Source: Actinoplanes ianthinogenes | GTDB taxonomy: Bacteria > Actinomycetota > Actinomycetes > Mycobacteriales > Micromonosporaceae | Length of the DNA: 64,000 bases | Reading direction: 5' to 3' | Assembly (NCBI RefSeq): GCF_018324205.1 | Contig: NZ_AP023356.1 | Location: 9,740,501-9,804,500, forward strand | Shown here: positions 56,806 through 64,000 of the stretch, one piece after another | Position numbering within the stretch: the first letter of the stretch is position 1 | Layout: each line of letters opens with the position of its first letter | Notes under the pieces: generated by a model | What the model was told of the DNA's origin: nothing | Seen by the model: only the letters and a program-made list of their open reading frames with translations | The model's database searches: none | Program-made: the position numbers and the translations under genes

Positions 56806-58248
56806 TCACTGACCGCCGAGGATCGACACCTCGGCCAGGCCACCGGCGCCGCCGGCAGGCGTCACCGCCGCCAGATCCGGATGCCCGTCCGCGTTCCACT
56901 CGGTGACCACGAGTTCCTTGCCGTCGGCGGCCACCGAGGCCTGGGTCAGCGACCGCGTCAGCGCCGAAGCCCCGTCCCAGGCCCGGACACTTCCCTTCTG
57001 CAGGGTCACCAGGTCGGCCCGCTTGTCGGCGTTCCAGTCCGCGACCGCGACCCGGATCCCGTCCCCGGCCGGCGCGCCGCTGACCACCACCGGCGCCACC
57101 TGCTGGAAGTTCGAAGCCCCGTCCAGGACCTGCACCTCGACCTTCCCACTGCGGGTCCCGGCCGTCTGCGCCGCCACCAGGTCGGCCCGTCCGTCCGCGT
57201 TCCAGTCCGCCACCGCGAACTGGTACTTCTCGTCGGTGGCCCCGAGCCCGGTAGCCGTGTCCAGCAGAATTTTCTGGAAGCTGGAAGCCCCGTCGACGAT
57301 GCGGATCTCGGTACGCCCACTGGCCGTCCCCGACCGCTGCGTCAGCACCAGGTCCGGCTTCTTGTCGCCGTTGAAGTCCGTGAACGCGTAGTCGTGCCGC
57401 TCGTCCGTCGGCCCCAGCGCGGTGGCCGTCACCAGCAGCAGCGACAGGAAGTTCGACGCCCCGTCGATGATCCGGACCTCGGTCCGCCCGGTGGCGGCGC
57501 CCGCCCCGGTCACCACCATCAGGTCCGGCTTGCCGTCCGCGTTCCAGTCCGCCATCGCGAGCGCGTGCCGCCCCTCCAACCCCGCCATCTGCACCTGGGC
57601 CGTGGTCAGCGTCCGCTGGAACGGCCCCGCCGGAGCGGTGGTGGTGGACGACGCCGGCGGGGCCACCGCCGGACGGGACCACACCGCGCCCACGATCAGC
57701 GCCGCGTCGTGGATCTCCGGCGAGTACGCCGCCGGCCGCGCCGAGATCTGCACCTTCTGACAGATCGCCCCGATGTCCCCGCTCATCCAGCTGCCGTGCG
57801 GATATTTGCGGATCATCGAGTCGAGGAACTTGTTCGTCGCGTAGACCGGGTCCACCAGCTGATCCGGGCGTCCCCACCCCTGCGACGCCCGCTGCTGGAA
57901 CAGCCCGAGGCTGTCATGGTCGGTGGCGATGATCTGGTTGGTCAGCTCGCTCTCCGCGACCGCCGTCGTCATGGCGATCAGCGCGGCCCGCTGTCCCAGC
58001 TTGCGCTGCTGCACGACCGCGACGATGACCCGCGCGCACGCGATGGCCCGGCCGCTGACCGACGACCCGAGCCGCCGCCCGTTCATCGCCGGCTTCAACT
58101 GGCCGGCGATCGCTCGATCCGCCGCGCTCACGGCCCCGATCGCGCACGAGGCGCTGGCCACCGGCGCCGCCTGCGCGGGCGCGGCAGCGAACACCGCGCC
58201 GGAACCGAGTACCAACGCCAGAACCCATCGCGATGCGGCACCAGCCAT
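56806..58248 (-). CDS. Secreted lysozyme-like domain protein with FG-GAP/VCBS repeats
   Basis: The 480-residue protein has a signal peptide (cleavage near AQA at residue 27). The lysozyme-like domain at about 30-190 reads AALIAMTTAVAESELTN, then DHDSLGLFQQRASQGWG, the pattern of the lytic domain in actinobacterial NlpC or M23 exoenzymes, with Glu in ESEL as the candidate catalytic residue. A Pro/Thr linker is followed by four or five FG-GAP repeats, with calcium loops of the DWNADGKPDL type. No peptidase domain is present. It may cut or bind peptidoglycan; its partner ligand is unknown. Confidence 0.85.
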   Translation of the reverse strand: MAGAASRWVLALVLGSGAVFAAAPAQAAPVASASCAIGAVSAADRAIAGQLKPAMNGRRLGSSVSGRAIACARVIVAVVQQRKLGQRAALIAMTTAVAESELTNQIIATDHDSLGLFQQRASQGWGRPDQLVDPVYATNKFLDSMIRKYPHGSWMSGDIGAICQKVQISARPAAYSPEIHDAALIVGAVWSRPAVAPPASSTTTAPAGPFQRTLTTAQVQMAGLEGRHALAMADWNADGKPDLMVVTGAGAATGRTEVRIIDGASNFLSLLLVTATALGPTDERHDYAFTDFNGDKKPDLVLTQRSGTASGRTEIRIVDGASSFQKILLDTATGLGATDEKYQFAVADWNADGRADLVAAQTAGTRSGKVEVQVLDGASNFQQVAPVVVSGAPAGDGIRVAVADWNADKRADLVTLQKGSVRAWDGASALTRSLTQASVAADGKELVVTEWNADGHPDLAAVTPAGGAGGLAEVSILGGQ

Positions 58249-58295
58249 GTCGCGTCAGACCTCCCCCAGGCCGTCGAACGTGCGGTCCTAATCTT

Positions 58296-59606
58296 TCATA
58301 CGGCCGCGAGGCGCGAAAGGCTCAGGGCACGGTCCAAGATCTCGATGCCCAGATCGAGTTCGGCGGGCGTCGCCGTCAACGGCGGCGCGATCCGGAACAC
58401 CCCGCCCATGCCGGGCAGCTGCACCACGTTCATGTGCAGCCCGCCCTCCAGGCAGCGACGGGTGACGATCGATCCCAGCTCGTCGGCCGGCTTCTTGGTG
58501 TCGCGGTCCAGCACCAGTTCGAGACCGACCAGCAGCCCTCGCCCGCGCACGTCCCCGATCACCTCGTGCCGGGCGGCCAGCTCCCGCAGTCCCTTGTGCA
58601 GGTACGCCCCCAGCTCCGCCGCCCGCCGGTCCAGGTTCTCCGCCTCGAGGACGTCCAGGACGGTGTTGCCGACCGCCGCCACCAGCGGGTCCGACACGTG
58701 CGTCGTGAAGAACAGGAAGCCCCGCTCGTGCGCGACCCGTTCGATCTCCGCGCTGGTCACCACCGCGGCGAGCGGCAGCCCGGCGCCGAGCGTCTTCGAC
58801 AGCGTGAGAATGTCCGGCACCACGCCGTCGCGTTCAAAGGCATACCAATTCCCGGTACGACAGAGCCCCGTCTGCGCCTCGTCCAGAATGAGCAGCCCAC
58901 CCCGCTCGTGACACTTGTCCCGCAGCGCCGCCAGATACCCCTCCGGCAGCTCGATCACCCCGCCCGAACTGAGAATCGGCTCCACGATGCACCCGGCGAA
59001 ACTGCCCACCGACTGCGCGTCGAAAAGGTCGAACGCGTAATCCAGCTGCCGCCGCCAATCCAGTTCCCCGTCCGCCGTGGTGAAGTCCGGCCGATAGCTG
59101 TTCGGCGTCGGAATGGCGAAGTTCCCGGCCGCCGCCGGCCCATAGCCCTTACGCCCCGCGCTGTAGGTCGCGCCCGCCGCCGCCTGCGTCATCCCGTGCC
59201 ACGACCGCCCGAACGACACGATCTCGTGCCCGCCGGTGACCAGTTTCGCCATCCGGATCGCCGCCTCGTTCGACTCGGCCCCGGTGGTCAGCAACAGCAC
59301 CTTCTCCAACGGCTCCGGCAACGACGCCGCGATCCGCCGGGCCAGGTGGACCACCGGCCGGCACAGCATTCCGCTGAACAGATGGTCGAGCGTCGCCGCC
59401 TGCCGCTGAATCGTCGCCACCACCGCCGGATGTGAGTGCCCGAGAATCGCACTCATCTGCCCGGACGTGAAATCGAGCAGTCTCCGTCCGTCCGCGGTAT
59501 GAACGAAGCTGCCCTCGGCCCGCTCGATGATCTCCGGAACGAAACTGCCCGCCCCGGAGTAGCGGATCAGATGGCGGTCGGCATCGCTCCAGAACGCATC
59601 AGTCAT
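58296..59606 (-). CDS. dgdA: 2,2-dialkylglycine decarboxylase (PLP, class III)
   Basis: The 436-residue protein is a fold-type I PLP enzyme very close to the Burkholderia cepacia dialkylglycine decarboxylase: AKGSFV/DFTSGQMSA/LDHLFSGML-like segments and SKTLGAGLPLA. The PLP lysine is K271. The residues that define decarboxylation are all present: Q50, W136, M139, S213 and R405 (equivalent to Q52, W138, M141, S215 and R406). The enzyme decarboxylates 2-aminoisobutyrate or isovaline and then transaminates pyruvate to alanine. ATG 59606 is firm. It is divergent from a LysR regulator. Confidence 0.92.
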   Translation of the reverse strand: MTDAFWSDADRHLIRYSGAGSFVPEIIERAEGSFVHTADGRRLLDFTSGQMSAILGHSHPAVVATIQRQAATLDHLFSGMLCRPVVHLARRIAASLPEPLEKVLLLTTGAESNEAAIRMAKLVTGGHEIVSFGRSWHGMTQAAAGATYSAGRKGYGPAAAGNFAIPTPNSYRPDFTTADGELDWRRQLDYAFDLFDAQSVGSFAGCIVEPILSSGGVIELPEGYLAALRDKCHERGGLLILDEAQTGLCRTGNWYAFERDGVVPDILTLSKTLGAGLPLAAVVTSAEIERVAHERGFLFFTTHVSDPLVAAVGNTVLDVLEAENLDRRAAELGAYLHKGLRELAARHEVIGDVRGRGLLVGLELVLDRDTKKPADELGSIVTRRCLEGGLHMNVVQLPGMGGVFRIAPPLTATPAELDLGIEILDRALSLSRLAAV

Positions 59607-59646
59607 GCCCCGACGCTAGAAACTCCCGAGCATCAGGTCCAGCACA

Positions 59647-59673
59647 CGTTTCCGACGTGGCTGTTAAGAAACG
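59647..59673. promoter_or_regulatory. LysR binding-site candidate between dgdA and lysR-type genes
   Basis: CGTTTC (59647-59652) and GAAACG (59668-59673) form a 6-bp dyad with 15-base spacing, within the 82-bp gap. This is the geometry of a LysR-type T-N11-A-containing site. Confidence 0.5.
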
Positions 59674-59688
59674 CTTTACAGTACGCCC

Positions 59689-60570
59689 ATGGCCCTGAAC
59701 CCATGGCGGTTGCGACTGCTGGCCGACCTGGCGACGTACGGCACCGTGCGAGCGGTGGCCCAGCACGCCAACCTTAGCGCTTCCGCCGTCTCCCAGCAGC
59801 TCGCGACGCTGGAACGGGAGACGCGTGCCGTCCTGCTGGAACGCACCGGCCGCCGGGTCCGGCTCACCGCGGCCGGTGTCCTGCTCGCGGCCCGCGCCCG
59901 CGAGATCCTGGCCGCCATGGACGCCACCGAGGCCGAGCTGCGCGGTCTCGCCGACGAGCCGGTCGGCACGGTCACCCTGGCCGCCTTCCAGAGCGCGATC
60001 CACACCCTGGCCGTCCCCGCCGTCGCCCGTCTCGCCGAGCGCCACCCGGATCTCACCGTGACCCTGGTCGAACTGGAGCCGCACGACAGCATGCCGGCCC
60101 TGCGCCGCGGCGACGTAGACGTCATCATCACCACGACCGATTTCACCGGCGCCGAACTCGATCCGGCCCTGGACCTGGTCCCGATCACCGAGGACACCAT
60201 CGTCCTGGTGCTGCCCGCCGGCCATCCCCTGGCCGCCTGCGAGGCCGTCGACCTCAAGGCCTGCGCCGACCAGCGCTGGACCTTCGACATGACCGGTTCC
60301 TACATGTCCGAACTGGCCACCCGCCTGTGCCGCGAAGCCGGCTTCGAGCCGACGGTCATCTGCCGCTTCAACAACTACCTGCTCGCCCTGCGCCACGTGG
60401 AGCGGGGCTGGTCGGTGACCCTGCTCCCCAGCCTGGCCATCGACCCGGCCTACCAGGTCACCACGCGCCCGCTGAGCCCGCCGGTGTCCCGCCGCATCAC
60501 CGCGGCCGTCCGCCGCCCCACGGTGTCCCGCCCGGAAGTCGCCGCGGTCCTCACAGCCCTGCGGACCTGA
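59689..60570 (+). CDS. LysR-family regulator, probable dgdR-like regulator of dgdA
   Basis: The 293-residue protein has a LysR HTH in residues about 1-60 (RLLADLATYGTVRAVAQHAN, then LSASAVSQQLATLERET) and a periplasmic-binding-like effector domain (GTVTLAAFQSAIHTLAVPAV and later). It is divergent from the dialkylglycine decarboxylase gene. In Burkholderia cepacia a LysR-type repressor, dgdR, is encoded divergently from dgdA and responds to 2-aminoisobutyrate; the same logic is inferred here. ATG 59689 is firm. Confidence 0.9.
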   Translation: MALNPWRLRLLADLATYGTVRAVAQHANLSASAVSQQLATLERETRAVLLERTGRRVRLTAAGVLLAARAREILAAMDATEAELRGLADEPVGTVTLAAFQSAIHTLAVPAVARLAERHPDLTVTLVELEPHDSMPALRRGDVDVIITTTDFTGAELDPALDLVPITEDTIVLVLPAGHPLAACEAVDLKACADQRWTFDMTGSYMSELATRLCREAGFEPTVICRFNNYLLALRHVERGWSVTLLPSLAIDPAYQVTTRPLSPPVSRRITAAVRRPTVSRPEVAAVLTALRT

Positions 60571-60590
60571 CGCCCGCCCAGGACAGCTGC

Positions 60591-60905
60591 GTGAGCTTCG
60601 GCGGCTCCGGACGAGAGCCCGGCGGTTGGTTCGTGCGGCACATCAGGGTCGACGACGCGGCGGCAACCGCGGATGGCGTCGACACGGCCGCCTACCCGTT
60701 CGACCTGCCAGTGGTTGCCGGGCTTCGGGCCGCGGGTGGGCTGGACCTGGCCCCCGGCGCTACATTCCTGATCGGCGACAACGGCTCAGGCAAGTCGACG
60801 CTGCTGGAGGCCGTCGCCGTGGCGACCGGGTTCAACCCCGAGGGCGGAAGCCGCAACTTCCGGTTTGCCACCCGGTCCAGCGAATCGCTGCTAGGCGGCT
60901 ATCCG
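60591..60905 (+). pseudogene. N-terminal fragment of an AAA/ABC-type ATPase
   Basis: GTG 60591 begins a peptide with HIRVDDAAA at about residue 20 and a perfect Walker A, LIGDNGSGKSTLLEAVA, near residue 62. RNFRFATRSSESLLGGYPV follows. Relatives run to about 250 residues with Walker B and signature motifs, which are absent. After about 60905 the frame becomes low-complexity sequence and runs antisense to the flavin monooxygenase gene. The protein cannot hydrolyse ATP. The 3' portion was probably lost by deletion. Confidence 0.65.
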
Positions 60906-61055
60906 GTGCCGGCCGGCGCTGATCGACCGGGAGTTGTATCTGCCGGCGCCTCTGGCACCGGTCCCACTACCGCCGCCGACGCCGGCAACAAGCCCGAGCC
61001 CGTCACTGCCGCAAACGACTCGAACCGCCGTACGCAACGACATCGGGTTGCAGTA

Positions 61056-62159
61056 CTAAACCGAGGTCACCATGCTCGAGTCGAGGTACTTCACGAGGGC
61101 GCCGACCGCCTCCCGCCCGGCCCGGTTCGCTCCCACCGTCGACTGCGACGGACCGAATCCGATCAGATGCACCCGCGGCTCCCCGGCCACCTGCGTCCCG
61201 GTCATCCGAATGCCACCCTGCTCGTTCCGCAAGCCCAGCGGATCCAGATGTCCCAGCGCCGCCTTGAATCCGGTGGCCCACAGGATCACGTCAACCTCGG
61301 TGAATGAGCCGTCCACCTCCCGAACCCCGTGCGGCTCGATCCGGGCGAACATCGGCCGTCGCTCCAGCGCCCCACGCCGCTTGGCCGCCAGCGCGTAATC
61401 CGTCCAGGCGAGCCCGGTGTAGGAAACGACACTCCCGGTAGGCCGTCCCGCCTCGACATCCGCGACCACCTTGGCGATCGTCTCCCGCCCCGCCACCTCC
61501 GGCTCGAAGCCGTCCTCCCGGAAGACCGGCTCCCGCCGCGTGTACCAGAAAGTGGTCGCCACCCGGGAAATCTCCTCCAAAAGCTGAACCGCGGAAATCC
61601 CGCCCCCGACAACCGCCACCCGAAGCCCCGAGAACTCCTCCGCCGAAACGTAATCCCGCGTGTGCAGCTGCCGCCCGGCAAAACTCCCCTGCCCGGGATA
61701 ATGCGGCAGAACCGGATTCCCCCAGGTCCCGGTCGCATTGACCACCGCCCGAGCCACCCACTCCCCGCGGTCCGTCTCCACCACAAGATCAAAACCCGTT
61801 TTCCGTACGGCCAGAACCGTCACCGGCCGCATTATCGGCAACGCGGCGACCCGCTCGAATTCCGCGAAGTACCGCGGCACCGCCGTCCGGCTGGGCTCTG
61901 ACGGATCAACGGCCGGCCGGGGAAACCGGGGCAGGTCGAAGATCCCGTTGACCGTACCCATCCGCAACGACTCCCACCGATGCCGCCACGCTCCCCCGGG
62001 CCCGTCCCCGGAGTCCAGGACCACAAACGTCCGGTCCCCGCCCGTGCCCGCGGCGACCGGCAGCGCGCCGGCGAAGCCCCGCCGCTTCAGGTGGTAGCCC
62101 GCCGACAGTCCCGCCTGACCAGCACCGATGACCACCACCGTCGCCCGACCACCACTCAT
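61056..62159 (-). CDS. Flavin-containing monooxygenase-like oxidoreductase
   Basis: The 367-residue protein has two Rossmann motifs, GAGQAGLSAGYHL (residues about 12-24, FAD) and VVGGGISAVQLLEE near residue 180 (NADPH). A Baeyer-Villiger/FMO-like segment FAGRQLHTRDY lies near residue 155. It is about 100 residues shorter than full FMOs and resembles the ArsO-type bacterial group. The substrate is unknown. ATG 62159 is firm. Confidence 0.88.
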   Translation of the reverse strand: MSGGRATVVVIGAGQAGLSAGYHLKRRGFAGALPVAAGTGGDRTFVVLDSGDGPGGAWRHRWESLRMGTVNGIFDLPRFPRPAVDPSEPSRTAVPRYFAEFERVAALPIMRPVTVLAVRKTGFDLVVETDRGEWVARAVVNATGTWGNPVLPHYPGQGSFAGRQLHTRDYVSAEEFSGLRVAVVGGGISAVQLLEEISRVATTFWYTRREPVFREDGFEPEVAGRETIAKVVADVEAGRPTGSVVSYTGLAWTDYALAAKRRGALERRPMFARIEPHGVREVDGSFTEVDVILWATGFKAALGHLDPLGLRNEQGGIRMTGTQVAGEPRVHLIGFGPSQSTVGANRAGREAVGALVKYLDSSMVTSV

Positions 62160-62167
62160 CCCTCAAC

Positions 62168-62180
62168 ACTACGAAGTAGT
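62168..62180. promoter_or_regulatory. Small dyad upstream of the flavin monooxygenase
   Basis: ACTAC-GAA-GTAGT is a perfect 5-bp inverted repeat, 8 bp upstream of the monooxygenase start. Alone it is short, so it may be a coincidence or half of a larger site. Confidence 0.3.
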
Positions 62181-62252
62181 TGACACGTCAGCGATCACAA
62201 GTGGCCGACCTAACGCCTCGACACCCGGGCGGGCCGAGATCATGATGAATTC

Positions 62253-62801
62253 GTGGAGACCGATCTCTTGCCAGGTGAGGGCGTCCTCTGGGAGGGCCGC
62301 CCGGTGCGACACCTGCTGTTCCGCGCCACCGACGTCTTCCTGATCCCGCTCAGTCTCGTCTGGTGCGGCATCGTCGTGTACTGGGAAGCCGGCATCGTGC
62401 TCAGCGGCGGCCCGGCCCTCTTCGCCCTCTGGGGCCTGCTCTTCGTGCTCGCCGGCCTCTACCTCGTCTTCGCCCGCTTCATCATCCGCGCCGTCGCCTC
62501 ACGCCGGACCCGCTACACGATCACCACAAGCCGCCTCCTCATCCACCGCGGCTGGTCCGGCACTCGCCTCACCACCGCATACCTCACCTCCCTGCCACCC
62601 CCGGTCATCACCGAACAGTCCGACGGCTCCGGCAACCTCGCCTTCGGCGCCTTCCCCGGCATCACCGACGCTTTCACCACCGACCGCCGCTACGGCTTCC
62701 GCGTCTGGTCCGCCGAACCCTCCCGGACCCTCATCCTCTGGTCCATCCCCCACGTCCGCCTCGCCCGCGACCTCGCCACCCACGCCCAACACGGCGCCTG
62801 A
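62253..62801 (+). CDS. Membrane protein with a bacterial PH-like domain
   Basis: The 182-residue protein starts at GTG 62253 and reads LLPGEGVLWEGRPVRHLLF, the family start of bPH_2-like membrane proteins. Two TM helices lie at about 27-48 and 53-78. The C-terminal half is beta-rich with TRYTITTSRLLIHRGWSG (the Y-T-I-T-x-x-R motif of the family). The role is unknown; such proteins sit on the inner face of the membrane. It is followed by another small membrane protein after 16 bp. Confidence 0.85.
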   Translation: METDLLPGEGVLWEGRPVRHLLFRATDVFLIPLSLVWCGIVVYWEAGIVLSGGPALFALWGLLFVLAGLYLVFARFIIRAVASRRTRYTITTSRLLIHRGWSGTRLTTAYLTSLPPPVITEQSDGSGNLAFGAFPGITDAFTTDRRYGFRVWSAEPSRTLILWSIPHVRLARDLATHAQHGA

Positions 62802-62817
62802 CCCATAGACTTGCTCG

Positions 62818-63165
62818 ATGAGCGCCCATCCCGGTCCTCCCCCGGACCCCGATCAGCCACCAGCGACCCGGCGAGAGCGCACTTATCAGACGGTGGCCTT
62901 CGGTGTCGGCGCCGCCCTGCTGCTCCTTCCGGCCGGCTACGTCGGGTTCCTCGCCCTGCTCATCACCGTCTTCGAGGTCGGCAGCCGGATCCTGGCCGGA
63001 CTGGCGGTCCTCGTCGCGGGTGCCGCAGTGGTGTGCGGCCTGCTGTCCATCGCGACCTCGTCCGAGGGCCGGACGGAACGCGCACAGCGACTGATCCTCG
63101 CCGATCTCCTGCTCACCGTCGCCGCCGTCGTCGGCGCGCTCAGCATTCCGACGCACGGCGAGTGA
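62818..63165 (+). CDS. Small membrane protein, unknown function
   Basis: The 115-residue protein has a Pro-rich N-terminus (about 20 residues) and three TM helices at about 25-45, 52-72 and 90-108. I do not recognise a family. It is probably cotranscribed with the preceding PH-like gene. ATG 62818 follows a Cys/Gly-poor gap of 16 bp. Confidence 0.65.
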   Translation: MSAHPGPPPDPDQPPATRRERTYQTVAFGVGAALLLLPAGYVGFLALLITVFEVGSRILAGLAVLVAGAAVVCGLLSIATSSEGRTERAQRLILADLLLTVAAVVGALSIPTHGE

Positions 63166-63284
63166 ACCGCCGGTCCGGCGCAGACCCCGCGAGAATTGTT
63201 CCGGCCCGGTGTCGGATCCGGGGCACGGCGTTCGTAGGACAGGTGAGAGGCGGTCGACGGAGCCGCCGAGACGAGGGAGTCATC

Positions 63285-63659
63285 ATGGCCCGGTACTTGG
63301 TGTCGTTCAACGACGGCGCGATGGACCACATCGCCGCCGACGAGATGGGCGACGTGGCGGAAGCGGCGCATGCGGTGTGTCAGGAGGCCATGGACGCCGG
63401 CGTCTGGGTCTACGGCGCCGGGCTCGAACGCCAGCAGGCCGCCATCGTGGCCACCGACGGCATCGTCACCGACGGGCCGTACCCGGAGACCAAGGAGGTC
63501 ATCGGCGGTTTCGCGGTGCTCGAGGTGGCCACCCGCGAGGAGGCCCTGAAGTGGGCCGCCAAGATCGCCGCGAGCTGCCGCTGTGCGCAGGAGGTCCGGG
63601 AGATCCTGCCCGACCCGGTGCAGGACGAGATGTTCCGCAAGGCCGGCCGGAACTGGTGA
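63285..63659 (+). CDS. YCII-related (DGPF-type) protein
   Basis: The 124-residue protein is a YCII-like dimeric alpha-beta barrel. The strand MARYLVSFNDGAM is followed by a helix, ATDGIVTDGPYPETKE near residue 60 (the DGP-x-x-E-x-K-E signature of the DGPF subgroup) and GGFAVLEVATREEALKWA. DGPF proteins are often linked to extracytoplasmic sigma factors; none is in the window. ATG 63285 with GAGGGAG upstream. It is followed by a strong hairpin. Confidence 0.9.
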   Translation: MARYLVSFNDGAMDHIAADEMGDVAEAAHAVCQEAMDAGVWVYGAGLERQQAAIVATDGIVTDGPYPETKEVIGGFAVLEVATREEALKWAAKIAASCRCAQEVREILPDPVQDEMFRKAGRNW

Positions 63660-63690
63660 CCTCCCGGCCGGCGCCGTGACAGCGCGCCGA

Positions 63691-63724
63691 GGCCGGCAGC
63701 CGCGATGCGAAGCGGCTGCCGGCC
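63691..63724. terminator. Strong hairpin between YCII gene and partial monooxygenase gene
   Basis: GGCCGGCAGCCGC and GCGGCTGCCGGCC form a perfect 13-bp stem with an 8-base loop. It lies between convergent genes, so it probably terminates both. Confidence 0.7.
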
Positions 63725-63745
63725 GGCACTCCTGACGAGCGGATC

Positions 63746-64000
63746 TCATCTCTCCGGGCTGCCGAACCAGCGGCCGGCCGACTTCTCGAACGCCGCCCGA
63801 TCCGAGTCGTTCTCGGCGATCCAGGCGACGAACCCGTCCGGGCGGACCAGCACGGCCCGCAGCCCCAGGTCGTCGCGCGCCGGTCCGGCCACATAGCGGA
63901 TGCGGCTCGGCCAGCGGCCCGCCGCCGCGTGCAGGGCCCGGTCGCCGCTGAAGTCCAGCACCACCCCGAGCCCTTCCCGCAGCAGGTCACCGAGCGCGGT
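63746..64000 (-). CDS. FAD-binding monooxygenase, C-terminal part (runs past the window end)
   Basis: Only the last 84 residues are inside the window. They have the thioredoxin-like C-terminal domain of PheA/TfdB-type aromatic hydroxylases: LLREGLGVVLDFSGD, AARGWPSR-like and GLRAVLVRPDGFVAWIAEN near the end, the W-x-A signature of that family. Rifampicin and tetracenomycin monooxygenases share this. The upstream part with FAD motifs lies beyond base 64000. GTG codons inside are not starts. Confidence 0.75.
   Translation of the reverse strand, partial: TALGDLLREGLGVVLDFSGDRALHAAAGRWPSRIRYVAGPARDDLGLRAVLVRPDGFVAWIAENDSDRAAFEKSAGRWFGSPER

Noticed and set aside
60327..61307. Continuous frame from inside the LysR gene through the ATPase fragment
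   Set aside because: Only 60591-60905 has real protein character; the rest is antisense to neighbouring genes.
62180..62215. TTGACA followed by TAACGC upstream of the PH-domain gene
   Set aside because: The spacing (about 25 bp) does not fit a sigma-70-type promoter.
1..64000. CRISPR arrays, tRNA/rRNA genes, complete insertion sequences, origins
   Set aside because: No regularly spaced direct repeats, no cloverleaf-like sequence with conserved TTCGAATC-type arm, no intact transposase and no origin-like clusters were seen on reading.

Overview
The window is very GC-rich, uses many GTG starts, packs short genes head-to-head and carries mycothiol/DinB-type enzymes, SCO6745-like and SpoIIE-phosphatase genes. 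This points to a filamentous actinomycete, most like Micromonosporaceae (Actinoplanes or a relative). That assignment is an inference from gene content and style; no rRNA or other marker gene is present. I see no tRNA, rRNA, CRISPR array or complete insertion sequence. Most of the window reads as chromosomal accessory DNA: small divergent regulator/enzyme pairs, many with a visible operator dyad between them.

Layout. 1-6.5 kb: membrane proteins, a DUF574-type methyltransferase divergent from an AraC regulator whose 3' end is broken, a monooxygenase-fold protein, a DksA/TraR zinc finger and a GAF-SpoIIE phosphatase. 6.7-11 kb: a small helical protein, two tandem AraC paralogues, then an eroded island with a truncated tyrosine integrase, an unassigned fragment, an intact APH-type phosphotransferase and a start-less gene remnant. 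11-15.5 kb: a TetR/SDR/NTF2-like set, then a module of an XRE-TPR-like regulator, small proteins and a lower-GC Nudix hydrolase with a TTA codon. 15.6-24 kb: a ketoglutarate semialdehyde dehydrogenase translationally coupled to a family III CoA-transferase that lacks the usual catalytic Asp, an aldo/keto reductase divergent from a DinB-like enzyme around a perfect palindrome, an extended amidohydrolase with a MerR-TipAS regulator, and a MerR/MFS pair. 24.3-30.5 kb: a molybdopterin oxidoreductase overlapping a small helical partner, an AMIN-like lipoprotein, and SCO6745, MmyB and SDR genes. 30.4-34.9 kb: a HAD-like protein, GntR/pxpB/pxpC, a CE2-like esterase and a GNAT enzyme ending in a 40-bp perfect palindrome. 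35-46 kb: a truncated ArsR next to its MFS gene, an orphan NMT1-type binding protein, an SDR plus methyltransferase, a haem-oxygenase-like diiron enzyme facing a CDGSH protein and a VHL beta-domain membrane protein, an MFS/Lrp pair and a PAS histidine kinase. 46-64 kb: a hydrolase/MarR pair, an epimerase, a FUSC protein, a chemoreceptor-like protein, a TetR/FAD-monooxygenase pair, a carboxylesterase, a lysozyme-like/FG-GAP secreted protein, a dialkylglycine decarboxylase with a divergent LysR, an ATPase fragment, a flavin monooxygenase, membrane proteins, a YCII protein and the C-terminus of a flavin monooxygenase.

How genes work together. The clearest functional units are dialkylglycine decarboxylase with its LysR regulator (the dgdA/dgdR arrangement, with the decarboxylase active-site residues conserved), PxpB/PxpC with a GntR regulator, the Mo-enzyme with its overlapping partner, and the diiron-oxidase/CDGSH divergon. 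The most interesting leads are the diiron/CDGSH/VHL-like block, the Mo-enzyme whose fourth cluster cysteine is displaced, and the CoA-transferase subfamily with Ser at the catalytic Asp position.
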